Positions 23,041 through 33,738 of a stretch of 64,000 nucleotides of DNA are shown here, piece after piece (the first letter of the stretch is position 1; every line of letters starts with the position of its first letter). Source of the DNA: Pleurodeles waltl (taxonomy: Eukaryota > Chordata > Amphibia > Caudata > Salamandridae); contig NC_090447.1 in the NCBI RefSeq assembly GCF_031143425.1, forward strand, positions 22,851,426 through 22,915,425. Direction: 5' to 3'. Made by a program: the position numbers and the translations under genes. The notes beneath the pieces were generated by a model, which saw nothing but the letters and a program-made list of their open reading frames with translations, was not told where the DNA came from and did no database searches.

Positions 23041-24136
23041 CAAACACACTGCACCAAACTCTCTACTGAAGCACTGTAGATACACTGCATCAAAGCACTG
23101 CAGAGACACTGCATCAAACCCTGTACTGAAGCACTGCAGACACACTGCATCAAAGCACTGCAGACACACTGCATCAAAGCACTGCAAACACACTGCATCA
23201 AACCCTGTACTGAAGCACTGCAGACACACTGCATAAAACCCTGTACTGAAGCACTGCAGACACACTGCATCAAAGCACTGCAAACACACTGCATCAAACC
23301 CTGTACTGAAGCACTGCAGACACACTGCATCAAACCCTGTACTGAAGCACTGCAGACACACTGCATCAAACCGTATACTAAAGCACTGCAGGCACACTGC
23401 ATCAAACCCTGCACTGAAGCAGTGCAGACACACACACTGCATCAAACCCTGTACTGAAGCACTGCAGACACACTGCATCAAACCGTATACTAAAGCACTG
23501 CAGGCACACTGCATCAAACCCTGTACTGAAGCAGTGCAGACACACACACTGCATCAAACCCTGTACTGAAGCACTGCAGACACACTGCATCAAACACTGT
23601 ACTGAAGCACTGTAGACACACACACTGCATCAAACCCTGTACTGAAGCACTGCAGACACGCTGCATCACACCCTGTACTGAAGCACTGCAGACACACTGC
23701 ATCAAACACTGTACTGAAGCACTGCAGACACACACACTGCATCAAACCCTGTACTGAAGCACTGCAGACACACTGCATCAAACGGTATACTAAAGCACTG
23801 CAGGCACACTGCATCAAACCCTGCACTGAAGCAGTGCAGACACACACACTGCATCAAACCCTGTACTGAAGCAGTGCAGACACACACACTGCATCAAACC
23901 CTGTACTGAAGCACTGCAGACACACTGCATCAAACACTGTACTGAAGCACTGTAGACACACACACTGCATCAAACCCTGTACTGAAGCACTGCAGACACG
24001 CTGCATCACACCCTGTACTGAAGCACTGCAGACACACTGCATCAAACACTGTACTGAAGCACTGCAGACACACACTGCATCAAACCCTGTACTGAAGCAC
24101 TGCAGACACACTGCATCAAATCCTGTACTGAAGCAC
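23041..24136. repeat. 36-bp minisatellite with higher-order structure
   Basis: About thirty units of CACTGCATCAAACCCTGTAC plus TGAAGCACTGCAGACA (36 bp), with 24-bp deletion units (CACTGCATCAAAGCACTGCA...) near the left end and 40-bp units carrying an extra CACA. Blocks of variant units recur: the run with CACTGTAGACACACAC and then ACACGCTGCATCACACC appears at about 23597-23735 and again at 23937-24070, a 340-bp spacing. All minus-strand frames stay largely open because unit lengths are mostly multiples of three and the unit lacks stops. I do not call them genes. Confidence 0.95.
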
Positions 24137-25418
24137 TTATGCTTATTGACAAAATAAGACTTGCTGGCAATCTACTTCCATCCCCAAATGATCCTTACAG
24201 CTAGCTTGCATCTTTACAATATTACTTGTACTTAGCACTTTATCCTTCCTGCGCCCTTTTTGTTTAAAAAGAGTAATTATTGGACTCCAGCTTTTAATGT
24301 TCTTACAGACGCAAATATATCACCTACCCCATGTATGTCTGTCCCCTCGCTATCTTCAATTTAACGCCTAGAATCAGAAACAAATCCTCTATCGATGGAA
24401 GGACAAGGCAGGGTGTCTTCCATTATTATGGATTTTTTGTACAGATACATGCTAAGCACAGGAACGGATCACACACATACAAACACACAGACAACATGCA
24501 CACAGGCATGAACACCGATGGATGCAGGAATGTATGACTGCGTAGATGGCTCAATGGATGCATGGATAGCTGCACAAATGGACACGGGGATGGGGTGCCT
24601 AAATCAAATGAACAAAAACAAGAATACAATCTTCAAAATGCTCAATTGTGTCTCCTCCATTCACGTTTTGCTGCAGTGTCTCAGGAGAATGTACAAAGCG
24701 CAGCTAAACTACTTTCTAGGTCTTGCACAAAAATGTGCTTTTGCAAAACGTTTCTCGTAGTAAATATGCTGCAAGAAGCTCCAGCAGTGAGAACCTTCTC
24801 TGCAAGGGTCTCAAGAAATATCATCCCGTCTCCAACTCAGAGGCAGCTGGAGATGTAGTTGAAACAGGTGTGAGAATGTACATCCAGATGTGCCGCAGGG
24901 AAGGGGCAGAGGCGGGAGGAAAGGCGGGGCTCGGGGGGCAGGGACAGCTCAGAGACTGGCGAGAAAAGTGTCAGGATAAACAGCATAGCGGGTAGAAGCA
25001 GGTGGAAAACTGGCGAGGGTACAATATGTGGCAGAAAATACACATGAAAGAACAGGCCAAGGGAGTGGCAGGAGAAGACGGTTGCTAGGCAGCAGTGAGA
25101 GGCGAAGGGGCTGCGAAAGATAACGTCATGTGAAGATGGAGTCGACGGGGCAACCGAAAAGAGGCAGAGGAGAGGGGAGGTCCGGTCTCGCTGTTGCAGA
25201 GAAACAACTAAGTGATAAAAACGAAATATTGATGAAAAGCGAGAGACAAGGACGTAGACGAATTACATAGATTTAGAAAAACAGGAAGAAAATACATATG
25301 GAGATGTGAGTGGGAAAATAAGAAGATGGAGTCTATTAGAATAAGAAACGAATAAATAGAGGAGCTGAGAAAGAATCACGAAACGTGGCTTAAGCAAAGA
25401 ATGAGGAGATGTGCAGAG
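24137..25418. other. No recognised gene; purine-rich stretch
   Basis: Mostly unassigned. 24465-24500 and 24515-24600 carry short CACA- and GGATG-type low-complexity motifs. 24860-25380 is strongly purine-biased on the plus strand (GGGAAGGGGCAGAGGCGGGA and similar). Short ORFs show no recognisable domain. An 8-bp GTGCAGAG at 25411-25418 is the left target duplication of the next element. Confidence 0.4.
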
Positions 25419-25760
25419 TAGTCCTTAATTTGAGCCGGTGGTTGCCGGTGGGGGGCACCGGCTCTTGTCTTTGAGGGCCGGCACTTATTTTTCTGCCAGG
25501 CATTTACGGCAAGCAAAATACACATATTGGAAAAACAGAAGAAGAGAAAAATGGAAAAGCCCCACAAAGGGAGAAAGCAGAAAGCTGCATGAGTGAGATG
25601 AAGGGGCAGGTAGTGGCTGTAAATGGATTAAAGAGGGCAGAGACGGCTTTAAAATGACGCTGCTTCAGTATTCTGTGCTCGCACATTTAATTGCAGCAGC
25701 TGCGCATTTCAGAGGAGAGCTTTGGGCACCGGCACGTTTTTATTCACAAATTAAGCACTG
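25419..25760. mobile_element. hAT-type MITE with 8-bp target duplication
   Basis: 342 bp ending CAAATTAAGCACTG on the right and starting TAGTCCTTAATTTGAG on the left, an imperfect inverted repeat of the CAGTGCTTAATTTG type. Flanked by a perfect 8-bp duplication GTGCAGAG (25411-25418, 25761-25768), the length typical of the hAT superfamily. Internal GCCGGTG/CACCGGC repeats near both ends. No ORF, so non-autonomous. Confidence 0.85.
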
Positions 25761-25768
25761 GTGCAGAG

Positions 25769-26249
25769 TACAGGAGAGATGCGTGTGATAGAGGGAAGAA
25801 GTTTAAAAAGCAAAAGAGAGGTGCTCAGTTCAGCCCACTCTTGCTAGATCCATTTGGAAGTAAGTTGTGTATCTGGTTTTGTGACCAGCATGTACAATGT
25901 GTCTGTAAATGACCACTTTTCACGGAATTTTATCGGCTGTCTGACCCAGCACAGGATGCTGTGGGGCCCTCCCTTGGTTTTGTATTTAGTGCAGCTTGCT
26001 CTATCCATTGGGTGCATTCCTGCCAGTGCTTAGTGGCATTATCACTACTTGCACGGTTAAAAATAAAGTTCTTCGCACTGACCACTTTACAGATGTAGCT
26101 TGAAATCGCAATGAAATAGTTCTTCTATAAAGTATATGTTCCCGGGTTACAAGTGTTCCTTTTGCAAATCCATTTTAATTTGTGAAGGTTAAATAAATCA
26201 GCATTTATAAGGTGCGGCAAATCACTGAATTGGGGGCATGGGGAGATTA
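25769..26249. other. No recognised feature
   Basis: Mixed-composition sequence; nothing identified. Confidence 0.3.
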
Positions 26250-26345
26250 GGGGCCTGATTTATATAATTATATTTTGTGAGTTTGTGCCGCTTTTGCATC
26301 AAAAAATTACGCAAAAACAGCACTAACTTTCATAAATCAGGCCCT
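26250..26345. mobile_element. 95-bp palindromic MITE
   Basis: GGGCCTGATTTAT at the left and ATAAATCAGGCCC at the right form a 13-bp perfect inverted repeat around a short core with TTTTTGCGT-type inverted motifs. Flanks TAG and TAA suggest a TNA-type target (Harbinger-like). Confidence 0.65.
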
Positions 26346-26576
26346 AAGGGGCAGATTTATTGAAGGTGGTGCCCCTTAGCCCCCCTACCGCCACCATGTG
26401 TGCGCCGTATTTAAAATACGGCGCACCGTGGCGCTGGGTATGGGGCAATAGCGTCATTTTTCATGACGCTATTGATGTACTCTGCAGGAGTAGCATCAAA
26501 ATATTGGCGCTACTCCTGCAGGGTACATAGGGGCCCATGCTAAAGAATGGAAGCCCCTTTAACATCAACCTGTGGT
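26346..26576 (+). mobile_element. Harbinger-type MITE H1, right-truncated
   Basis: Starts GGGGCAGATTTATTGAAGG and follows the complete copy at 27563 through TACGGCGCACCGTGG, ATGACGCTATTGA and the CTCTGCAGGAGTAGC hairpin. It stops at about 26576, where a hAT-like repeat begins. Confidence 0.7.
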
Positions 26577-27471
26577 CTGGGGAACCCCCGAGTTCTACAA
26601 AGCCTCCTTGGGGGTCCGCGACTGCTTAGAAAATTAAATAAGATTAACAGATTAGGGGCCAGATGTAGCAAACACTTTGCGACTCGCAAACGGCGAAAAT
26701 CGCTGTTTGCGAGTCGCAAATGCGTGTTTGCAATGTAGAAATGCATTTTGCGAGTCGGAACCGATTCGCAAAATGCATTTCCGAGTCGCAAATAGGAAGG
26801 GGTGTTCCCTTCCTATTTGCGAGTCGCTATGGTATGCAATTCCATGGACTCGCAGTTACCATCCACTTGAAGTGGATGGTAACCCAGGCGCAAATGGGAA
26901 GGGGTCCCCAAGGGACCCCTTCCCCTTTGTGTCTGGCAAAAAAAAAAAAATTCAGGGCAGGCAGTGGTCCAATGGAAACTGCCTGCCCTGAAAAATACCG
27001 AAACTAAAGGTTTCGGTTATTTTTTCAAAGTGCAGCTCGTTTTCCTTTAAGGAAAACGGATTGCACTTTGAAAAAAAAAAAACTGCTTTATTTAAAGCAG
27101 TCACGAACATGGAGGTCTGCTGACGACAGCAGGCCTCCATGTTTGCGAGTGACTATACTCGCTATGGGGCCGCAATTAGCGACCCACCTCATGAATATTC
27201 ATGAGGTGGGTCATTGCGACCCCATAGCGAGTCACAGTCGGTGTCTGAGACACCGTACTGCATTCCAAATTGCGAGTTGCAATTTGCGAGTCGCTGGGAC
27301 TCGCAAATTGCAACTCGCAATTTGGAATATTGCTACATCTGGCCCTAGGTCCCCAGCATTCAGTACTGACTCAGTGGGGGGTCCCCAGATTCCAAAAATG
27401 ATTCAGTGGGGGTCCCCAAGATCCAGTAATAATGTGGGGGTCCACAGAAGTCAAAAGGTTGGAAACCACTG
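26577..27471. mobile_element. hAT-like repeat, interrupted by a MITE
   Basis: Right end reads GGTTGGAAACCACTG, the reverse of the CAGTGGTTTCCAACC terminus common to hAT elements. The left end (CTGTGGTCTGGGGAACCCC) lacks the first bases of the expected inverted repeat. Internal repeats of GTGGGGGTCCCC flank a foreign MITE at 26656-27345; removing it rejoins a continuous sequence of about 200 bp. Confidence 0.65.
26656..27345. mobile_element. 690-bp MITE with GGGCCAGATGTAGCAA ends
   Basis: Perfect 16-bp inverted termini (GGGCCAGATGTAGCAA / TTGCTACATCTGGCCC) and a perfect 3-bp duplication TAG (26653-26655, 27346-27348), a TNA-type target as used by PIF/Harbinger transposases. The interior is full of TTGCGAGTCGCAA palindromes and longer self-complementary stretches (AACCTTTAGT-type and CCTCATGAATATTCATGAGG). 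No ORF. Confidence 0.85.
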
Positions 27472-27562
27472 ATTTAGGAGGCAACGTTAAAGATGCAGCA
27501 ACAAAAAACAACGTGTTAAAATGTGTGAAGTATTTATCATGATAAAGCGAAATAACATTCTT

Positions 27563-28078
27563 GGGGCAGATTTATGGAAAGTGGCACTGCACTGAGTGCA
27601 GCACCACTTTCTCTGCACCCCCCTATCACCCCGATGTGTGCACAGTATTTAAAATGCGGCAGACCGTGGTGCAGGGTAGGGGCAATAGTGTCATTTTTTA
27701 TGACGCTATTGAAGTACTCTGCAAAATATTGGCGCTATTCCTTCAGAGTACAGAGGGGCTCATTATAAAGAACAGAAGGCCCCTTTTAATGCCTGTTCTC
27801 GAGCAGGCATTAAAAGTGCCGTAATAAATGACGTAAGGAAATCTCATAGATTTCCTTACTCCTTTTTTCCAGCTCCTTTAACTGGGAAACGCCCCCTTTG
27901 CATATATTATGCCTGGCGCAGGCATAATGTAGCGCAAAGGGTTACAGAGTGGCGCAATGCATGCATTGCGCCACTCTGTAAACACGGTGCAGGGATTTTG
28001 GCCTCGGGCCACATTAACATAAAAATAAATGACGTTAATGTGGCGCAAGGTGGCACTAGGGGCCTATAAATATGCCCC
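27563..28078 (+). mobile_element. Harbinger-type MITE H1, complete copy
   Basis: 516 bp from GGGGCAGATTTATGGAAAG to CTATAAATATGCCCC. The terminal ~12 bp are inverted, and the body is a chain of palindromes (CATGCATTGCGCCACTCTG against CAGAGTGGCGCAATGCATG; GAGCAGGCATTAAAAG; TTATGCCTGGCGCAGGCATAA). Fragments of the family are at 3880-4402, 8123-8313 and 26346-26576. Its motifs also appear around 30130-30430 beside the transposase. Confidence 0.75.
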
Positions 28079-28744
28079 TTAATTTGTGTATTCGCCTGAG
28101 GCTGTTTCGTACTCTGATCTGTCCCCGCTGGGCATTGTCTTAAATTAATTACCTCCGTGGAGCGACGGCTGGGCTAGCATTCAAGGGCAGTTGGAGAATA
28201 AATGGCCTTGGAGAGTGCTCAGTTGTGTTAATGTAAAACCATCTCTCTTGATTTCAACAACTTCAGACAAACAAAACTTCTTTAACTTTCTCACCTAAGA
28301 CTATGGAATTTTTCTCCCTGGCCTCCTCGTGGCTAAACTTCAGTGGCACGAACCTGGAGGGGAGCTGCTGGGGTTGGACTTCTCCCCCAGACCCCAGCCC
28401 TCCTGTCATTGTGAAATAAACAAGAGTTGCTGAGTCTGGGTGGAAGAGGGACAGGCCACTGACACACCCACTCCCACATTGTTTCATAGGGCCTGCCCTG
28501 CCCCCAGCTATTGAGGTTAATGGTGGTCTTCCGACTCCTCCATGGGCCAGGTGAACAACGCCCAAAGTAAAACTCTATTCTCGGCAGTAACACCCAACCC
28601 ACACACCAGTGTGTCCTCACTGCCCTAATTTATGCCTGCAGGTGGGAGAAATCTTCATCCAGCCAAGGCATGCGCAGAGCCAAGGGCCATCCTCCCCCTC
28701 TCCCTAAAAAAAAAAAGATTTACATGTTTGTAAATCTCGTCCGT
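28079..28744. other. No recognised feature
   Basis: Unassigned sequence with a short A run (about 28707-28718). Two overlapping minus-strand ORFs of about 100 codons (28565-28263 and 28620-28333) have no recognisable motif. Confidence 0.3.
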
Positions 28745-30048
28745 ATCTGTCTAACTATGAGTGGTCCATCGCAGCAGTTCGTTCCCTTGGCTCTCCGAAA
28801 CATCATGGTGGCAGGGCTTTCATCTGTAGTGGAATGAGAAGTTGATGTGTAGTCATGAAGGGCTGAACATACAGCTGATTTGAGATCACTTTCTTCTAGC
28901 GCAGCACGCTGAACGACTCTTGTTAGGATTCCAATGAAGCGTTCAACACTGTAATTTGCATGTGGCAGAGAGTAATATATTTCTGATGTTTGAAATTGAT
29001 GTTAGTGAGAAACTCTTTAAACTCTTGGCTGTTGAACAGTGGGCCATTGTCAGACTTAAAAATGAAGAGGACACTCCATGTAGCAAAAATGTAATTTGAT
29101 GTCCCAATGACTTTGTCATGTGTGGTTGACGACAGGTCTTCCACTGGGGGAAATAGTGTGTCCTCATCAACTACCATTAGATGATGTTCATTGTTAACTG
29201 CAATCCAATCCCACACCTGCTCTGAGTGATCAGATATAAGTAATGGATGCTGCCTTGTTTTGGAAGATAAGCAGTTTGCCAAACAACAGGCCTTTTAGTC
29301 ATTTTCAAATCTTTCATCAAGGGGAGGAAACCACACTCTGTCTCAAAGAGCTCTCAAGGTGGCGACAATGCCACTATGATCCTCATAGGCTAGTTTAATG
29401 ACTTGTTGTCCCAGACTCTCTTGACTGACAATTCTATAACTTCATAACACAATGCGTTCCTGTGTGACAGAGAGTTCTTCACTCACATTTTTTAACTTTT
29501 GGTATTCTAAGTCATTGTTAAAGGTTGAGTGTGTTTCTTCCAGTATTGCTGAGCAATAATGTCTTTGAGAACACACAGATCTTAATCTGTGTTTGTAGCA
29601 GCAAGAATTGGCTCCACTGAAAGAGTTGCAGGAATACTTGACTTGGCTATAAAATTAGTATAGGCCTTAGTCGCTTTAGGTGTTATACTGTGACACCGTA
29701 CTGGCACTCTGTAAAAGTAGTCAGTGGGATTCTTATCTTTCCCTGGCCTATGCACAACAGTGTAATCATACTCTTGAAATCGCAACCCCCAGCTCTCGAT
29801 GCAAGGGGGCATCTTGGCTTTCGGATACCAAAAAATAGTATATAAAGCTTGGTGGTGAGTGACAAGAGTGAAGTGTTTTCCGTACAGAAACACAGTGTTC
29901 GTAAACCCACACAACACCTAGAACCGCATTCTGTTTGGATCAGACTCCGGCTCGCATAAGCCACAATGTACATTTGAGCTTTATTGTGTCTACTGTGCCT
30001 GGCAAGGATCGAATCCATCGCAAGTGGTCTGGCATATACTACAATCAT
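28745..30048 (-). pseudogene. Ty3/Gypsy integrase and RNase H fragment, copy 2
   Basis: Minus strand. 30048-29690 gives RNase H (IVAYASRSLIQTE; FTLVTHHQALYTIF; VHRPGKDKNPTDYF). 29300-28920 gives the integrase core with HPLLISDHSEQVWDWI, then FKSDNGPLFNSQEFKEF, where DNGPLF holds the second catalytic aspartate. Frame changes separate the parts. The left end coincides with a homologous point at about 63405, so the copy is truncated inside the integrase. The right end is cut at 30049, where GGTCCTGATTCACAAAGG begins. The family is the same as copy 1, since both share the 174-520 block. Confidence 0.85.
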
Positions 30049-30440
30049 AGGTCCTGATTCACAAAGGTACACTTAGACCAAAAGTCTAAACTTAGACCAA
30101 AAGTATAACTTTATTAAAGTAAACTTAGGCCCAAATTTAAGAAATGTTTGCGCCCCCTCTGCACCATTTTTTTAATACAAAAGTGGTGATAACCTAGCGC
30201 CTTATTTATAAAGTGGTGCTAGAGGAGTCTAGCTCCACTTTCCTGTATTTAGCGTCATTTTTTAGAAGCACTGCTAACCTTGCATGATTTATCGACAATG
30301 ATATGCAAAGTAGCGCCATATTTAAAAGCCAGTGGAAAAATGAAGCATGCATGGTACCACCCTGAAAAAATGGCGCTAACTCTGATTAGCGTCAAAATGT
30401 TAACGCCTGGTCAGACAGATGTTAAAATGGTACCCAGCCA
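30049..30440 (+). mobile_element. Left end of a large Harbinger element
   Basis: Two candidate termini lie here: GGTCCTGATTCACAAAGG (30049) and GGCCCAAATTTAAGAAATG (30120). Downstream come GCGCC-rich MITE-like motifs (AAAGTGGTGCTAGAGG, TTAGCGTCA, TTAACGCCTGGTC) resembling the interior of MITE H1, then the transposase coding region. No matching right terminus was found, so the true left end is unsettled. Confidence 0.45.
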
Positions 30441-30492
30441 CAACTACATAAGGGAAAATCACAGAATGAATTCTGGCAAACAACTGGACAAC

Positions 30493-33400
30493 ATGGACCT
30501 ATTACTGCTACAGCTCGCACCCAGAGAAGATGACAGCAACAACCCAGCTCCACCGCAGCTCCCTCAACTACCACCACTGTAGTCATAAAGGCAACGCAGA
30601 AGGAGGGAGAGATTATTCCGCAAGTGCACATCCATCCTTGTCCTCAGGGAAAAGGAGGCCATCAGACTCTACCATCTCAAGCAGGAGTCCATCGTACGGC
30701 TGCTCCACCAAATTGCTCCCAACATCATGGCAAGAGTGGAAAGTCCTACAACCATACCACTCATGACCAAGCTCCTGGCCATGCTCCACATGCTGGCCTC
30801 TGGAACATTTCAGACCACTGCAGCACGAGTGGATGGTATCTCACAACCATCCTTTTTCTGCATTCCTCCCTACGGTCCTGGACGCCATCACCTGCCTCAC
30901 ACCCCACCACATCCTGTTCCCCAACACCCAGCAACTGCAGCAGGAGACAAAACAATGACTCTACCAAATTACTGGGTTCCAACATGTACTTGCTGCAGTG
31001 GACTGCACACATGTCCAACTTGCTCCACCTGCTGCTGGGTAACACTTTTATAGGAACAGGAAACACACACACACACTCAATGAATGTGCAGGCCATTGTG
31101 GACCATCACGGGATATTCACCAACATCCTCGCTAAATATCCAGGCAGCGTGCATGATGCCTACATCCTCAGACACTCAATAATAAAGCAATGCTTCCAGC
31201 ATGGACAATATGGCAGTGGTCTACTAGTTGGTAAGCCAGCATACGCTACATAACACAGACAACATACTAAACATGTGTGACAAACAATACATACATCACA
31301 CTGCACACACATGGACAGGGCGGCACAGATGTTCAGAGAACAGCACATATGCAACATGCTTCACTCCACTGTATTCAATGCATATCACCCTCACATATGG
31401 CCACATGTACAAGTTCCTAGCACTACCTGACTGTCACTTTTAATGATGCTCTGGTGTAGCAATGTCCACTATGCATTCAAAAGGTGGAGCCAAGCCACTA
31501 CATATGCCCCCATGTTGTATTGAAAATACGTATCTGTGACAGATAAGTACAAATGGATATGTAAGTACGCAAATTAAGTGTACAGTTTTCTCTTTTTATT
31601 TGTCTTCTCCAATAAATGTCTCTTCTTTTCTTTATATTTTCTCTATTTCTTCTTGTCTGTATGTCTGTAGACTGTATTCTTCATTTTGTTCTTCCCTGTT
31701 CTTTATTTTCTTTTTTTTCTGTTTCAGGTTGGCGCCTCAGGGATCCAGCAGATTGTTCACCGTGAGAGGGAGAGAAAAATAAGAAGCCTGTTTTAAAAGG
31801 TACGTTTGTCTTTATGGAAGGTATTGCTCTTTCCTCTCGTGGCTATTCTTTCTCTCTTTCTGTCTTCTTTCTTGTGCTTTCCTGTGCCCCTTTGTTCTTC
31901 TGTGATTTTTTAGTTTCTATGCGAATCTCTAATATTTTCTTTGTCTGAGGCCCTTATCACTCTAGTTTTATGACTTCTTACATGCCTTTATAGTATCCTG
32001 TCTCTCTCTTCAGTTAGTACCCCACTTTTCCCTTCACCCAGTGCCTTTTCTTATTTTGTCTTTTCGTGTTTTACTTGGTCTATTAAATAAAGAAAAAATA
32101 GAGACCAAACAGATAGTGCTCCCCACTTTTGTGACTTTTTGTTGTCTTTCCATTCCCTCCCCCAGCTCGTGGCACGTACCTGATGGGGCCACGTTCCTCC
32201 TGGAACATGGCCGGCTCCTTCGCCTGGTCTCCCTCTCAGTCTTCTGGATGCGAGGTCCACGTTGGTGTTCCCTGCTGTCCGTCCCGATTTCCGTCTTTTC
32301 CTCCGTTGTCGTTTCTCTTCCGCTGTCTTCGTCCTCCTTGTTTGTTTTTCCGACCTCCTAGCTCGTTTCTCTGACCTCCCCGCTCATTTCTCTGACCTCC
32401 TCTCGGCGTCTTCCTGGTTGTGGAGGCCCCGCCACCTGCGCTGCGCTGCGGAGCTGGCACGACGTAGAGGTTTGACCTTTACGCCGGCACGCTGAGGAGT
32501 GCCCCGGGGTACATCCAGTCTGCCGAGGGTCCTTGCGCCCCCTTACAGTATCCTTCACCTATATGGAGTTGAATTGGTCAGCAATGGGTTTTGCAATGGC
32601 CATTCCACAGTCAAACAACTTGCATATTGGCACAGCCCTACAATTACCACAATGTAGAAACCTGAGGCTGCAACAACAAATAATGCCACCCTAGTGGTGG
32701 CAGAACCATTTACCAACATGAAAAATACCTGATGCTCTCATTGTGTATACTTTTCCATGTGTGGTGCATACTGCAGCATAACATTGATAGATCATGTGTA
32801 GCAATGGACACCTCACAGCACAGCAACAATCAAACCCATAAATCCGTCATCTCTGTACTCTGTACTGGTAATGCAGGGCAGTGCAGAGAATGTCCTCATG
32901 CCCCGTCATATCCCACAGGTGCCTGCAAACTAGTCACATACATGGCAATACATCGCAAACAACTATGCCACACTGTTCATATTCACTACATGTACATATG
33001 CTACAACTACTCTTTGTGCAAGGGAGGTCTTCCATGTCCAAAGGATGGGATTCACATGCAACACACATGGTGCAACACACAAAATAGGTACACATTTAGC
33101 CAACATGACTCTTCGGCAGGTCTAAAGTAATGGGACCAAAGGACAAATATAGACAACACAACACATATTCCACATGGGTGAACTGTCATGTCAGAAAATA
33201 TTCTACAATCACCATGCCCCTGAGGCACAAGCCATGACTAGAAAGTACACCAGTACAACTATGCATGCAAACAGAACATACACAATGCCAGATGCAAGAC
33301 AGATTCACCACTTTACTAAAAATAAAACAGCGTCTATGGAAACCGACATGCAGATGCTGAGAAGTGTTCCAATGAGGCACAGAAAAGAGTGTGGTGGAGA

Positions 33401-33738
33401 GGAGATTTGGCATGCTGAAATCCAGGTTCAGGTGCCTAGGTCTAGCTGGCAGAAGTCTAAGATATGCCCCACCCCTTGTGTGCAAAATGATACTAGTCTG
33501 TGCAATTTTGCACAACATCTGTGTACCCACCAATGTCCCCTGGGAACTTTTGCACAACATCTGTGTACGCACCAATGTCCCCTGGGGCGGGCAGGTAGAG
33601 GTCCCCAGGGAGGAGGATTAGGAAAATGATGAACAACAGGATGATGGGGAACAACAAAACTCTGCTGCTGAAGCCTGCAGAATGGACAATATTGTGTACA
33701 GCTTCTTCACTAAGAGACTGTACTCCAAGCATCAATGA
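30493..33738 (+). pseudogene. HARBI1-like PIF/Harbinger transposase, broken
   Basis: A DDE nuclease that cuts and pastes Harbinger elements. From a plausible ATG at 30493 (MDLLLLQLAPREDD) the pieces are: helix-rich region ending MLASGTFQTTAARVDGISQ (30770-30840); AVDCTHV with the first catalytic Asp (codon 31001-31003); MNVQAIVDHHGIFTNILAKY then PGSVHDAYILRHS (31081-31180); LLVGKPAYAT (31221-31250), where the second catalytic Asp should follow G but reads Lys; and after a 2-kb gap VVERRFGMLKSRFRCLG (33391) with the catalytic Glu, then VCKMILVCAILHNIC. A C-terminal tail ends at TGA 33736, with AATAAA at 33752. At least three frames are used. The GGTAAG at the Lys codon could instead be a splice donor and the gap partly an intron. 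Identity as HARBI1-type is firm; the copy is inactive unless spliced and corrected. Confidence 0.88.
31590..32560 (+). mobile_element. Pyrimidine-rich insert within the transposase region
   Basis: About 1 kb of strongly C/T-rich sequence (runs such as TTTTCTTTATATTTTCTCTA) with a CpG-bearing 3' part (32160-32500), ending GCGCCCCCTTACAG. It separates the two halves of the transposase. Possibly an LTR or other insertion, or part of a large intron. Termini and target duplication were not resolved. Confidence 0.3.

Noticed and set aside
22987..24111. Cys-containing repeat protein on the minus strand of the minisatellite
   Set aside because: All three frames are open and interchange wherever a 40-bp unit occurs. 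No start context, no homologue recognised.
23041..24136. CRISPR-like array
   Set aside because: Units are contiguous with no unique spacers, and the context is eukaryotic.
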